The notes: generated by a model from the letters alone, not told the origin. A stretch of DNA of 64,000 nt from Rapana venosa (GCA_028751875.1 CM054165.1:26821025-26885024); one strand, 5' to 3'; counted from the first letter of the stretch, positions 45,673 to 57,730 are shown. Numbers and translations: made by a program.

Positions 45673-45762
45673 CCCGTGATAGCTCAGTTGGTAGAGCGGA
45701 GGACTGTAGAGGGCAAGTGCAAAGCTATCCTTAGGTCGCTGGTTCGAATCCGGCTCGCGGGA
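45673..45762 (+). tRNA. tRNA-Tyr-GTA: tRNA-Tyr (GTA)
   Basis: Canonical; counterpart of 28672. Its 3' flank is unrelated in detail to that of 28672, so the duplication ends here. Confidence 0.93.
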
Positions 45763-45941
45763 ATTTTTTTTTATAGGATTTTTTTATTTGTAAAAATTAT
45801 TTATCTTCGCACTTTGTCAAATATGAATGTAAGACATGTGCCATTGCCTACATTAAAACGTTGTGAATTTTTAAAATTTTTCATTAAAAAAATTATTTAT
45901 CTTTGTGCATAGGCTATTTATTTACTTTGTCAGTTATTGAT

Positions 45942-46230
45942 GGGATAGCTCAGTGGTCGGAGCACTCGCTTTCCCCCAGCCAAGTTAAGCAGCGTCGAGC
46001 GTGGTTACCACTCGGATGGGTGACCGTTTGCGCGCCTTGGCTTCAGTACAGTTCCCCCAGTTCACCCAGCTGTAAATGGGTACCTGCCCTCTTTAGGGTC
46101 AGGGAAGGTAAAGCAGCGAGGGAGAGGAGATGGGCGCCACCCTCAATATGCTGGCCCTAGAGAAGTGAGGTCTCTGACGCCTCGCTCCCCTACGACCTTA
46201 TAGGTTATGGGACTCCTTTACCTTTACCTT
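45942..46230 (+). mobile_element. SINE-2, full length
   Basis: Head 'gggatagctcagtggtcgg' (tRNA A-box-like, 45942-45960), then 'gccaagttaagcagcgtcga' and 'cggatgggtgaccg' (5S-like internal control region, about 45978-46027), body with 'gctgtaaatgggtacctgcc', 'gggagaggagatgggcgcc' and 'gagaagtgaggtctctgacg', and a pyrimidine-rich 'cctttacctttacctt' end. It replaces a few bases of the unit block between 'gttattgatg' and 'aagtgtcaatg', so no clean target duplication is visible. Confidence 0.82.
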
Positions 46231-46315
46231 AAGTGTCAATGCCTACATTAAAACATTTTTATGTTTTGGAATGTTATGTTGATATTGGCATGAAAGAGTT
46301 GGGTTGGGTTGGGTC

Positions 46316-46655
46316 AGAAGTGTGCGGTGGTTTGATCCCCGTTTGGGCCAGAATTTCACTCCCCCCGCCTTATCCATTAGACCGCGAGTGGTCTGGGTGC
46401 TAGTCTTTCGGAAGAGAATATAAACCGAGGTCCCGCGTGTTACACAAAAATTATTTAGCGCACGTAAAAATAAATACCCAGGGCAACAAGAGAATTGTCC
46501 CTTGCAAAATTCTATAGAAAAAAGCTACTCTGATAAGGAATGAAATACAGTTGAAGACAGAAAATGGGTGGCACTGCTCTTGTGGCAACGCATTCTCCCA
46601 GGGGAAAGCAGCCCAAATTTCACGCGGGGAAATCTGCCATATCTTAGAATGGTGT
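46316..46655 (+). mobile_element. SINE-1 copy, double-SINE unit
   Basis: Second SINE end 46726-46836. The ACAAT tract (46843-47022) runs directly into a truncated tRNA gene, with modules X and Y missing. Confidence 0.75.
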
Positions 46656-46725
46656 ACAATACAATGCAATACAATACAATATAATACAATACAACGCAAC
46701 ACAACAGAATACAAAAAATACAATA

Positions 46726-46836
46726 TGCAGGGAAAAAAAAGAAAAGGGTGGCGCTGTTCTTGTGGTGACGAACTCTCCCTGGGGAGAGCAGCCGGAATTC
46801 CATGCAGAGAAATCTGCCATGACTTTAAGTGGTGTA
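46726..46836 (+). mobile_element. SINE-1 3' fragment
   Basis: Second SINE end of the unit, starting 'tgcagggaaaaaaaa'. Confidence 0.72.
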
Positions 46837-47022
46837 GGCCTGCAATACAATACAGTACAATACAATATCATAAATACAACACAATACAACACAATACAAA
46901 ACAGTACGATACAATACAGTACAATACAACTCAACAACACAAGACAGGAAACGCACAACACAATAGGTTATGATAGAAATACAACATAGTACAACACAAG
47001 ACAAAACATTACAACACAATCA

Positions 47023-47079
47023 GTAGAGGGCAAGTGGAAAGCAATCCTTAGGTCGCTGGTTCGAATCCGGCTCGCGGCA
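47023..47079 (+). pseudogene. tRNA-Tyr, 5' half deleted
   Basis: Begins at the anticodon (GTAG plus intron) and continues to the acceptor 3' strand, which ends CGGCA. The D arm and A box are gone; an ACAAT/X-type tract abuts it directly. Confidence 0.85.
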
Positions 47080-47339
47080 ATTTTTTTGTTTTATTTTTTT
47101 AATTTTCAAAATTATTTATCTTTGCACTTTGTCAAATATTGATGTCGGACATGTGTCAACGCGTACATTAAAACGTTGTTGATTTTAGACATATTTTTTC
47201 ATTAAAAAAATTATTTATCTTTGCGCATAAGCTACTTACTTTGTCAGTTATTGATGTCAGTTAAATGCCAATACCTACATTAAAACATTATGTTTTGGAA
47301 CGTTATGTTGATAATACCATGATAAGGTTGGGTTGGATC

Positions 47340-47689
47340 GGAAGTGCGCAGTGGTTTGATCCCTGTTTGAGCCAGAATATCACCCCCCACCCCCACCCAT
47401 TAGACCACGGTAGGTGGTCTGGGTGCTAGTCTTTCGGATGAGACAATAAACCGAAGTCCTGTGTGTTACACAAAATTATTTAGCACATGTAAAAGAACAC
47501 AAGGCTACAAGAGAGTCGTCCCACAAAATTGTATAGAAAAAAGCCACTCTGACAGGGAAATAAGTACAGTTCAAGTCAGGAAAAGAAAAAAAACTAAAGG
47601 GTGGCGCTTCTCTTGTGGCGATGCGCTTTCCCTAGGGAGAGCAGCCCGAATTTCAGTCAGAGAAATCTGCCGTGACTTAAAGAGGTATA
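47340..47689 (+). mobile_element. SINE-1 copy
   Basis: Simple unit, ACAAT tract 47690-47930. Confidence 0.8.
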
Positions 47690-47986
47690 CAATACACATC
47701 AATACAATACAATACAAAACAATACAACGCAATGCAACACAACACAATACATCACAACACAACACAATACAACACAATATAATAAAACACAACACAAAGC
47801 AATATAACACAGTACAATACAACACATGATACAATACAGTACAACACAATACAACACAACACAGTACAAGACAGTACAATACAACACACATACAAGACAA
47901 CACAATGCACTACAATACAAGGACTGATAAGAGACTGGGGTCAGTATTATCATTGTTCTCTCTGAAGAGAAGCACTTTCTCCAGAT

Positions 47987-48076
47987 CCCGTGATAGCTCA
48001 GTTGGTAGAGCGGAGGACTGTAGAGGGCAAGTGCAAAGCTATCCTTAGGTCGCTGGTTCGAATCCGGCTCGCGGGA
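47987..48076 (+). tRNA. tRNA-Tyr-GTA: tRNA-Tyr (GTA)
   Basis: Canonical exons, intron GTGCAAAGCT. The flanks match 31718, but that copy has intron GTGTAAAGCA. Confidence 0.93.
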
Positions 48077-48339
48077 ATTTTTTTTTTTTTTTTTAAATTC
48101 TGAAAATTATTTATCTTTGCACTATGTCATATATTGATGTAAGACATGTGTCAATGCCTACATTAAAACGTTGGGATCAAAAAAATATTTTTTTTATTTT
48201 TCAAAAATTATTCATCTTTGCGCATAGGCTATTTACTTTGTGAGTTATTGACGTCAGCTAAGTGTCAATGCCTACATTAAAACGTTGTTATGTTTTGGAA
48301 TGTTATGTTGATAATGGCATGAAAGGGTTGGGTTGGGTC

Positions 48340-48689
48340 GGAAGTGTGCGGTGGTTTGATCCCTGTTTGAACCAGAATATCACCCCCCACCCACACCCAT
48401 TAGACCACGATAGGTGTTCTGGGTGCTAGTCTTTCGGATTAGACAATAAACTGAAGTCCTCCTGTGTTACACAAAATTATTTAGCGCACGTAAAAGAACG
48501 CACGGCTACAAGAGAGTCGTCCCTGCACAATTTTATAGAAAAAAGCCACTCTGACAGGATAATAAGTACAGTTCAAGTCAGGAAAAGAAAAAACTAATGT
48601 GTGGCGCTGCTCTTGTGGCGACGCCCTCTCCCCTGGGAGAGCAGCCCGAATTTCAGGCAGAGAAATCTGCTGTGACTTAAAGAGGTATA
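48340..48689 (+). mobile_element. SINE-1 copy
   Basis: Single counterpart of the tandem pair at 32069 and 33166. Tract 48690-49020 includes the 48-bp insert. Confidence 0.8.
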
Positions 48690-49084
48690 CAATACACATC
48701 AATATAATACAAAACAAAACAATACAACGCAATGCAACACAACACAATACATAACAACACAACAGAATACAACACAATATAATAAAACACGACACACTGT
48801 TCACTGTTCACATAAGCTTTTCGCATAAGCTAAGGAACGTAACGTAAAACACGACACAATGCAATAAAACACAACATGGTACAATACAACACAACACATG
48901 ATACAACACAATACAACACAACACATGATCCAATACAGTACAACACAATACAACACAACACAGTACAAGACAGTACAATACAACACGCATACAATACAAC
49001 ACAATACACTACAATACAAGGACTGATAAGAGACTGGGGTCAGCATGACATTGTTCTCTCTGAAGAGAAGCACTTTCTCCAGAT

Positions 49085-49174
49085 CCCGTGATAGCTCAGT
49101 TGGTAGAGCGGAGGACTGTAGAGGGCAAGTGGAAAGCTATCCTTAGGTCGCTGGTTCGAATCCGGCTCGCGGGA
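49085..49174 (+). tRNA. tRNA-Tyr-GTA: tRNA-Tyr (GTA)
   Basis: Canonical; opens the 3.7-kb block repeated 8 kb downstream. Confidence 0.93.
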
Positions 49175-49442
49175 AGTTTTTTTTTTTAATTTTTAATTTT
49201 AAAAATTATTTATCTTTGCACTTTGTCAAATATTGATGTAAGACATTTGTCATTGCCTACATTAAAATGTTGTGGACTTAAACAAATATTTTTTCATTTA
49301 AAAAATTGTTTATCTTTGCGCATAGGCTATTTACTTTGTCAGTTATTGATGTAAGCTAAGTGTCAATGCCTACATTAAAACGTTGTTATGTTTTGGAATG
49401 TTATGTTGATATTGGCATGAAAAGCTTGGGCTGGGTTGGGTC

Positions 49443-49769
49443 AGAAGTGTGCGGTGGTTTGATCCCTGTTTTGGCCCAAAACTTGTCTACCATCCATTAG
49501 GCCATGAATGGTGGTCTGGATGCTAGTCTTTCGGATGAGGAGATCCCGTGATACCCAAAATTATTTAGCTCACGTAAAAGAACCCACGGCTACAAGAGAG
49601 TTGTCCCTGGCAAAATTGTGTGGAAAAAGCCACTCTGATAGCAAATCAAAATGATTTAGACAGGGAAAGAAAAACAATGGGTGGCGCTGCTCTTGTGGTG
49701 ACGTGTTCTCCCCAGGGAGAGCAGCCCGAATTTCACACAGAGAAATCTTCCGTGACTTAAAGTGGTATA
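49443..49769 (+). mobile_element. SINE-1 copy, class B unit
   Basis: Tract 49775-49960, reverse X 49961-50125, Y 50170-50250. Confidence 0.78.
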
Positions 49770-50353
49770 GTCCTACAATACAATACAGTACAATACAATA
49801 TAATAAATACAACACAATACAACACAACACAATGCAAAACAATATGATACAATACAGTACAATACAACTCAACAACACAAGACATGACAACACACAACAC
49901 AATATGATATGATACAATACAACACAGTACAACACAACAAGACAAGACAACACACTACAACCCAATCTTGTGCACATGTTAAAACCCGTCCCGCTTTTTG
50001 GAAGAGTAGGCCATTGTGTACCGATGTGAACGGATGACAAAATTTACAATACTGCATACACACGGGAACTGGATGAAAAAAAGCACTTCCATTATTCTCC
50101 TTATAAAAGATTAAAATAAATTTAAAAAACTAAACAATAGGATATGATGCAACACATTATAATACAATACTACTTCTTCATGGAACTCTCAGACAGCTAC
50201 TATTGTTATATGTTATATGAGCGAAAATGCGTCACGATGCCGTTTAATACAACACAACACAATACAGTACAATACAATACAATACAATACAATACAAGTG
50301 GCCTGGGGTAAGCATGACATTGTTCTCTGTGAAGAGAAGCACTTTCTCCAGAT

Positions 50354-50443
50354 CCCGTGATAGCTCAGTTGGTAGAGCGGAGGACTGTAGAGGGCAAGTG
50401 GAAAGCAATCCTTAGGTCGCTGGTTCGAATCCGGCTCGCGGGA
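50354..50443 (+). tRNA. tRNA-Tyr-GTA: tRNA-Tyr (GTA)
   Basis: Canonical, intron ends AAAGCA, T6 terminator. Confidence 0.93.
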
Positions 50444-50608
50444 ATTTTTTCATTTTATTTTTTCTATTTAAAGTATTTATCTTTGCACTTTGTCAAATAT
50501 TGATGTAAGACATGTGTTATTGCCTATATTAAAATGTTGTGAATTTTTAAATTATTTTTTCATTTTAAAAATATTTTTTCATTTTAAAAATTATTTATCT
50601 TTGCACAT

Positions 50609-51952
50609 TATACCCCTGCCCAAGAAGGGGAATTTACGCCAATGCCAAAACTATAGAACAATCAGCCTCATCAGCCACGCCAGCAAGATCATGCTCAAAG
50701 TTATTTTGAATCGACTCAAGGAGGCAGAAGAACACCTTGCAGAGGAACAAGCTGGGTTCAGGGCAGGCAGGAGCACAATCGAACAGATTTTTAACTGCCA
50801 CATCCTAATGGAAAAACATCTTCAACATCAGAGAGACCTGTTCCACAACTTCATCGACTTCAAGAAGGCTTTCGACAGAGTATGGCAGGAAGGCCTGTGG
50901 CAGGTCCTCAGAATGTTTGGCATTGGAGAAGGACTAGTGCAAACCATTCAAGCACTATACAACACCGCAAGCAGTGCAGTCCTTCTGAACAATCAGGTCG
51001 GAGACTACTTCAAAACCACAGTTGGGGTCCGACAAGGATGCCTGTTATCTCCAGTCCTGTTTAATCTGTTCTTGGAAAACATTATGAGAGAGACCCTCCA
51101 TGACTTCCACTCTACCATCTCCATTGGTGGCAGACCCCTCAACAACTTGCGGTTTGCCGATGACATTGACCTCATGGGCGGAAGTAACACAGAGCTGCAA
51201 GATCTTACGACCAGACTTGAGAGCAGAGCTGGAGCATATGGGATGGAGGTGAGCTCGGAGAAAAGTAAAGTACTTGTGAACAGCACGAGCAACGCCACTG
51301 CTAAAATTTAAATGAACGGCCATCAACTGTAGGAGGTAGATGCTTTTAAATACCTTGGCGCTACACTCACAAAGGACGGGCGATCGACGACAGAAATCAA
51401 AGTCAGACTAGCCATGGCAACATCTTCCATGACAAAACTCACCACCATATGGAAAAGTAAAGAGATCAGTTTTCCAATCAAACTAAAGCTCTACAAAGCC
51501 CTAATTCAGACTATCCTGCTGTACGGAAGTGAAACCTGACATTGACTGCTGAAACAGCAAAGCGAATCCAGTCATTTGAAACAAAATGCCATAGAAAACT
51601 GCTGGGCATATCCTGGAGAAAACGAAAGACCAATGAATTTGTCAAGAATCAAATAACACGGCTGGCAGGTCCACAGGAACCCCTTCTCACCATCGTCAAG
51701 AAGAAAAAGCTGACATGGTTCGGCCACGTCACCCGCCACAACACTCTGCCAAAAACAGTACTGCATGGAACACTCGAAGGTGGCAGAAAGAGGGGAAGAC
51801 AGAACAAGTCATGGATGGACAACATCAGAGAATGGACCAGGATGAATGACTCGGCACTACTGCCCAGAGCCGAGGACCGAAATGGATGGAGGAGGCTTAC
51901 CACGGCATCGTCTTTCGTGTCTCCTCCACAACCGCCAAGGTTACGGGACTGA
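50609..51952 (+). pseudogene. Reverse transcriptase of LINE-C, broken
   Basis: Motifs in order: PLPKKGNLRQCQNYRTISL, AGFRAGRSTIEQI, FIDFKKAFDRVW (first catalytic Asp, about 50850-50880), GVRQGC (51024-51041), LRFADDIDLMG (Asp pair, 51153-51164), KYLGATLTKDG, and the C-terminal WFGHVTRHN and RKRGRQNKSW. It is broken by TAA at 51309-51311, TAG at 51330-51332 and a 1-bp deletion near 51537. The open frame that begins upstream at 50490 is accidental read-through from unit sequence. Confidence 0.85.
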
Positions 51953-51958
51953 TGATGA
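50609..51958 (+). mobile_element. LINE-C, 5'-truncated non-LTR retrotransposon (copy 1)
   Basis: Inserted in the 'tttgcgcataggctatt' block of the unit. A 7-bp target duplication TGCACAT (50602-50608, 51959-51965) and a short (TGA)n tail (51949-51958) mark the ends. It is truncated just before the reverse-transcriptase fingers. Confidence 0.85.
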
Positions 51959-52081
51959 TGCACATAGGCTATTTACTTTGTCAGTTATTGGTGTATGCTA
52001 AGTGTCGATGCCTACATTAAAACGTTATGTTTTGGAATGTTTTGTTGATAATACCATGGAAAGGTTGGTTTGGGTTGGGTC

Positions 52082-52380
52082 GGAAGTGTGCAGTGGTTTG
52101 AGCCAAAATATCACCCCCACCCCAACCATTAGACCACGGTAGGTGGTCTGGGTGCTATTCTCGTGGATGAGACGATAAATCCGATGTCACGGGTGTTTCA
52201 CCAAATTATGTAGGACACGTAAAAGAACCCACAGCAACAAGAGAGTTGTCCCTGGCAAAAAAAAGTTATCTGATAGGGAAACAAAGAAAGTTACAGGCAG
52301 GAAAAGAAAACATAATAATGGGTGGCGCTGCTCTTGTGGTGATTCGTTCATCCCCCCCCCCCCCCCCAAAGAGAGAGCAA
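52082..52380 (+). mobile_element. SINE-1 copy lacking 3' hairpin
   Basis: Ends in a C16 run (52352-52367) and 'aaagagagagcaacaaatcc', with the hairpin lost. ACAAT tract 52381-52642. Same deletion type as at 10950. Confidence 0.75.
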
Positions 52381-52697
52381 CAAATCCATATGATACAAAA
52401 CAATACAATGCAACGAAATGTAACACAACAGAATACATTACAACACAATAGAATACAACACATTTCGACACAACAGAATACAACACAATATATTACAACA
52501 CAACAGAATACAACACAATATAATACAACACAGTACAATACAACACATGATACAATACAGTACAACACAATACAACACAACACAGTACAAGACAGTACAA
52601 TACAACACACATACAATACAACACAATACAATACAATACAAGTGGACTGGGGTCAGCATGACATTGTTCTCTCTGAAGAGAAGCACTTTCTCCAGAT

Positions 52698-52787
52698 CCC
52701 GTGATAGCTCAGTTGGTAGAGCGGAGGACTGTAGAGGGCAAGTGGAAAGCTATCCTTAGGTCGCTGGTTCGAATCCGGCTCGCGGGA
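52698..52787 (+). tRNA. tRNA-Tyr-GTA: tRNA-Tyr (GTA)
   Basis: Canonical, intron ends AAAGCT. Closes the block repeated at 57-60.8 kb. Confidence 0.93.
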
Positions 52788-53057
52788 ATTTTTTATTTTA
52801 TTTTTCTAATTAAAAAAAATACATGTATTTATCTTTGCCCTTTGTCAAATATTGATGTCAGACATGTGTCATTGCCTACATTAAAACGTTGTGGATTTTA
52901 AAAATATTTTTCCATTTAAAAATTTATTTATCTTTGCGCATAGGCTATTTACTTTGTCAGTTATTGATGTAAGCTAAGTGTCAATGCCTACATTAAAACT
53001 TTATGTTTTGGAATGTTATGTTGATAATGCCATGAAAGGGTTGGGTTGGGTTGGGTC

Positions 53058-53401
53058 GGAAGTGTGCGGTGGTTTGATCCCCGTTTGGGCCAGAATTCCA
53101 CTCCCCCCCTCCCCTTCCTATCCATTAGACCATGAGTGGTTTGGGTGCTAGTCTTTCAGAAGAGAATATAAACCGAGGTCCCGCGTGTTACACAAACATT
53201 ATTTAGCGCACGTAAAAATAAATACCCAGGGCAACAAGAGAGATGTCCCTTGCAAAATTCTCTAGAAAAAAGCCAGTCTGATAAGGAATGACATACAGTT
53301 GACGACAGAAAAGGGTGGCGCTGCTCTTGTGGCAATGCATTCTCCCGGAAAAGCAGCCCGAATTTCACGCAGGGAAATCTGCCGTATCTTAGAATGGTGT
53401 A
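53058..53401 (+). mobile_element. SINE-1 copy, double-SINE unit
   Basis: Second SINE end 53458-53565, reverse X 53748-53895, Y 53967-54040. Confidence 0.77.
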
Positions 53402-53457
53402 CAATACAATGCAAAAGAATATAATACAATACAGTGCAACAAAATACAGTACAATAT

Positions 53458-53565
53458 GTAGACAGGAAAAGAAAGAAAAGGTGTCGCTGTTCTTGTGGCG
53501 ATGAGCTCTTCCCAGGAAGAGCAGCCCGAATTCCATGCAGAGATATCTGCTGTGACTTGTGGTGT
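53458..53565 (+). mobile_element. SINE-1 3' fragment
   Basis: Second SINE end of the unit; the stem GCAGA/TCTGC is retained with an altered loop. Confidence 0.73.
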
Positions 53566-54134
53566 AGGCCAGCAATACAGTACAGTACAATACAATATCA
53601 TAAATACAACACTATACAATACAACACAATACGATACAATACAGTACAACTCAACAACACAAGACAGCCAACACACCGACAATACGATATGATACAATAC
53701 AACACAGTACAACACAACAAGACAAGACAACACACTACAACACAATCTTGCGCACACGTTAAAACCCTTCCCACTTTTCAGAAGAGTAGGCTATTGTGTA
53801 ATGATGTGAACAGATGACAAAATTTACAATATTGCTTACACATGGGCACTGGATGAAAAAAAAGCACATGAGAGCTTAGTCCATTATCCTGGGAGATTTT
53901 TTTTAAAGAATAAATTACAAAACATTAAACAATAGGATATGATACAACACAGTACAATACAATACTTCTTCATGAAAAGCTAAGACAGCTACTATTGTTG
54001 TCTGTTATATGAGCAAAAATGCGTTGCACTGCCCCTTAATACAACACAATACAGTACAATACAGTACAATACAATACAAGTGGACAGGCTCAGCATGACA
54101 TTGTTCTCTGTGAAGAGAAGCACTTTCTCCAGAT

Positions 54135-54224
54135 CCCGTGATAGCTCAGTTGGTAGAGCGGAGGACTGTAGAGGGCAAGTGGAAAGCTATCCTTAGGTCG
54201 CTGGTTCGAATCCGGCTCGCGGCA
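54135..54224 (+). tRNA. tRNA-Tyr (GTA), C1-C72 mismatch
   Basis: The gene ends CGCGGCA, replacing G72 by C. This removes the C1-G72 pair that eukaryotic tyrosyl-tRNA synthetase normally uses, so it is probably not a working tRNA. Confidence 0.85.
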
Positions 54225-54494
54225 TAATTTTTATTTTATTTTTTTAATATTAAAAAAATTATTGATCTTTACACTTTGTCAAATATTGATGTAAGACATG
54301 TGTCATTGCCTACATTAAAACGTTGTGGATTTTAAACATATTTTTTCATTTTACAAATTATTTATCTTTGCGCATAAGCTATTGACTTTGTCAGTTATTG
54401 ATGTAAGCTAAGTGTCAATGCCTACATTAAAACATTGTTATGTTTTGGAATGTTATGTTGATAATACCATGTAAAGGTTGGGATGGGTTGAGAT

Positions 54495-54841
54495 GGAAGT
54501 GTACAGTGGTTCGATCCCCGTTTGAGCCAGAATATCTCCCCCCCCCCCCCCATTAGACCACGGTAGGTTGTCTGTGTGCTAGTCTTTCAGATGAGACGAC
54601 AAACCGAAGTCCTGTGTGTTACACAAAATGATTTAGCGCACGTAAAAGAACCCACGGCTACAAGAGAGTCGTCCCTGCAAAATTTTGTAGAAAAAAGCCA
54701 CTCTGACAGGGACATAAGTACAGTTCAAGTCAGGAAAAGAAAAAACTCATGGGTGGCGCTGCTCTTGTGGCGACGCGCTCTCCCCGGGGAGAGCAGCCCG
54801 AATTTCAGGCAGAGAAATCTGCCGTGACTTAAAGAGGTATA
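54495..54841 (+). mobile_element. SINE-1 copy
   Basis: Perfect palindrome GCTCTCCCCGGGGAGAGC retained. ACAAT tract 54842-55008. Confidence 0.8.
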
Positions 54842-55062
54842 CAATACACACCAATATAATACAAAACAATACAATACAACATAATGCAACACAACACAAT
54901 ACATCACAACACAACACAATACAACACAGTACAATACAACACATGATACAATACAGTACAACACAATACAACACAAGACAGTACAACACAAGACAGTACA
55001 ATACAAGTGGACTGGGGTCATCATGACATTGTTCTCTGTGAAGAGAAGCACTTTCTCCAGAT

Positions 55063-55152
55063 CCCGTGATAGCTCAGTTGGTAGAGCGGAGGACTGTAGA
55101 GGGCAAGTGCAAAGCTATCCTTAGGTCGCTGGTTCGAATCCGGCTCGCGGGA
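55063..55152 (+). tRNA. tRNA-Tyr-GTA: tRNA-Tyr (GTA)
   Basis: Canonical, intron GTGCAAAGCT; 3' flank as at 19077 and 36591. Confidence 0.93.
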
Positions 55153-55415
55153 ATTTTTTTATTTTTATTTTTTTAATTAAAAAAATTATTTATGTTTGCA
55201 CTTTATCAAATATTGATGTAAGACATGTGTCATTGCCTACATTAAAACGTTGCAGATTTTAAAAATAGTTTTTCATTTTAAAAATTGTTTATCTTTGTGC
55301 ATAGGCTATTTATTTAATTTGTCAGTTATTGGTGTAAGCTAAGTGTCAATGCCTACGTTAAAACTTAGTTATGTATTGGAATGTTATTTTGATATTGGCA
55401 TGAAAGGGTTGGGGT

Positions 55416-55774
55416 GGAAGTGTGCAGTGGTTTGATCCCCGTTTGAGCCAGAATATAACCCCCCCCATCCCCCCCCCCACCCATTAGATTACGTTAGGTG
55501 GTCTGGGTGCTAGTCTTTCGGATGAGACGATAAACCGAAGTCCTGTGTGTTACATAAAATTATTTCGCCCACGTAAAAGAACGCAAGGCTACAAGAGAGT
55601 CGTCCCAGCAAAATTTTTGTAGAGAAAAAGCCACTCTGACAGGGAACAAATACAGTTCAAGTCAGGAAAAGAAAAAAAGTAATGGGTGGCGCTGCTCTTG
55701 TGGCGACGCGCTCTCCCCAGGGAGACCAGCCCGAATTTCGTGCAGAGAAATCTGCCGTGACTTAAAGAGGTATA
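55416..55774 (+). mobile_element. SINE-1 copy
   Basis: Third member of the 19429/36944 group. ACAAT tract 55775-56020. Confidence 0.8.
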
Positions 55775-56085
55775 CAATACACATCAATATAATACAAAAC
55801 AATACAATACAAGGCAATGAAACACAACACATTACAACACAACAGATTTACAACACGATATCATAACACACAACACAATGGAATAAAACACAACACGGTA
55901 CAATACAACGCAACACATGATACAATACAGTACAACACAGTACAACACAACACAGTACAAGACAGTACAATACAGTACAATACAACACACATACAATACA
56001 ACACAATACACTACAATACAACGACTGATAAGAGACTGGGTCAGCATGACATTGTTCTCTCTGAAGAGAAGCACTTTCTCCAGAT

Positions 56086-56175
56086 CCCGTGATAGCTCAG
56101 TTGGTAGAGCGGAGGACTGTAGAGGGCAAGTGGAAAGCAATCCATAGGTCGCTGGTTCGAATCCGGCTCGCTGGA
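56086..56175 (+). tRNA. tRNA-Tyr (GTA), acceptor and anticodon-stem mismatches
   Basis: TCGCTGG acceptor shared with 20425, plus TCCAT in the anticodon stem (A28-A42 mismatch). Confidence 0.83.
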
Positions 56176-56436
56176 TTTAAATTTTTTTTTAAATAAATTA
56201 TTTGTCTTTGCACTTTGCCAAATATTGATGTAAGACATGTATCATTGCCTGCATTAAAACGTTGTGGATTTTTAAAATAATTTTTCATTTTTCAAAAATT
56301 ATTTATCTTTGCGCATAAAGCTATTTACTTTGTCAGTTATTGGTGTAAGCTAAGTGTCAATGCCTACATTAAAACTTAGTTATGTTTTGGAATGTTATGT
56401 TGAAAGTGTGATGAAAGGGTTTGGTTTGGTTGGGTT

Positions 56437-56775
56437 GAAAGTGTGCGGTGGGTTGATCCCCGTTTGAGCCAGAATATCCTCCCCCCCCCCCCCTTAGACT
56501 ACGGTAGGTGGTCTGGGTGCTAGTCTTTCGGATGAGACAATAAACCGAAGTCCTGTGTGTTACACAAAATTGTTTAGGGCACATAAAAGAACGCACGGCA
56601 ACATGAGAGTTGTCCCTGGCAACATTTTGTTGAAAAAAGTCACTTTGATAGGTAAACAAAATGATTTAGACAGGAAAAGAAAAAAGGGTGGCGCTGTTCT
56701 TGTCGCGACGCGTTCTCCCTGGGGAGAGCAGCCCGAATTTCAGGCAGAGAAATCTGCCGTGACTTAAAGAGGTAT
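56437..56775 (+). mobile_element. SINE-1 copy
   Basis: Simple unit with a poly-C run after 'gaatatcct'. ACAAT tract 56776-56982. Confidence 0.8.
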
Positions 56776-57047
56776 ACAATACACATCAATATAATACAAA
56801 ACAATACAATACAACGAAATGCAACACAACACAATACATCACAATATAATAAAACACAACACAATGCAATACAACACAGTACAATACAACACATGATATA
56901 ATACAGTACAACACAACACAATACAACACAAGACAGTACAATACAACACGCATACAATACAACACAATACACTACAATACAAGGACTGATAAGAGACTGG
57001 GGTCAGCATGACATTGTTCTCTCTGAAGAGAAGCACTTTCTCCAGAT

Positions 57048-57137
57048 CCCGTGATAGCTCAGTTGGTAGAGCGGAGGACTGTAGAGGGCAAGTGGAAAGC
57101 TATCCTTAGGTCGCTGGTTCGAATCTGGCTCGCGGGA
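57048..57137 (+). tRNA. tRNA-Tyr-GTA: tRNA-Tyr (GTA)
   Basis: T arm CTGGC gives a G52-T62 wobble and alters one B-box base. Counterpart of 49085. Confidence 0.9.
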
Positions 57138-57405
57138 AGTTTTTATTTTTTATTTTTAATTTTAAAAATTATTTATCTTTGCACTTTGTCAAATATTGAT
57201 GTAAGACATTTGTCATTGCCTACATTAAAATGTTGTGGACTTAAACAAATATTTTTTCATTTAAAAAATTGTTTATCTTTGCGCATAGGCTATTTACTTT
57301 GTCAGTTATTGATGTAAGCTAAGTGTCAATGCCTACATTAAAACGTTGTTATGTTTTGGAATGTTATGTTGATATTGGCATGAAAAGCTTGGGCTGGGTT
57401 GGGTC

Positions 57406-57730
57406 AGAAGTGTGCGGTGGTTTAATCCCTGTTTTGGCCCAAAACTTGTCTACCATCCATTAGGCCATGAATGGTGGTCTGGATGCTAGTCTTTCGGATG
57501 AGGAGATCCCGTGGTACCCAAAATTATTTAGCTCACGCAAAAGAACCCACGGCTACAAGAGAGTTGTCCCTGGCAAAATTGTGTGGAAAAAGCCACTCTG
57601 ATAGCAAATCAAAATGATTTAGACAGGGAAAGAAAAACAATGGGTGGCGCTGCTCTTGTGTGACGTGTTCTCCCCAGGAGAGCAGCCCGAATTTCACACA
57701 GAGAAATCTTCCGTGACTTAAAGTGGTATA
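57406..57730 (+). mobile_element. SINE-1 copy, class B unit
   Basis: Counterpart of 49443-49769 with a few 1-bp losses. Reverse X 57922-58085, Y 58130-58212. Confidence 0.78.

Noticed and set aside
50490..50608. N-terminal extension of the LINE-C frame
   Set aside because: It is read-through from array spacer; the LINE begins after the target duplication at 50608.
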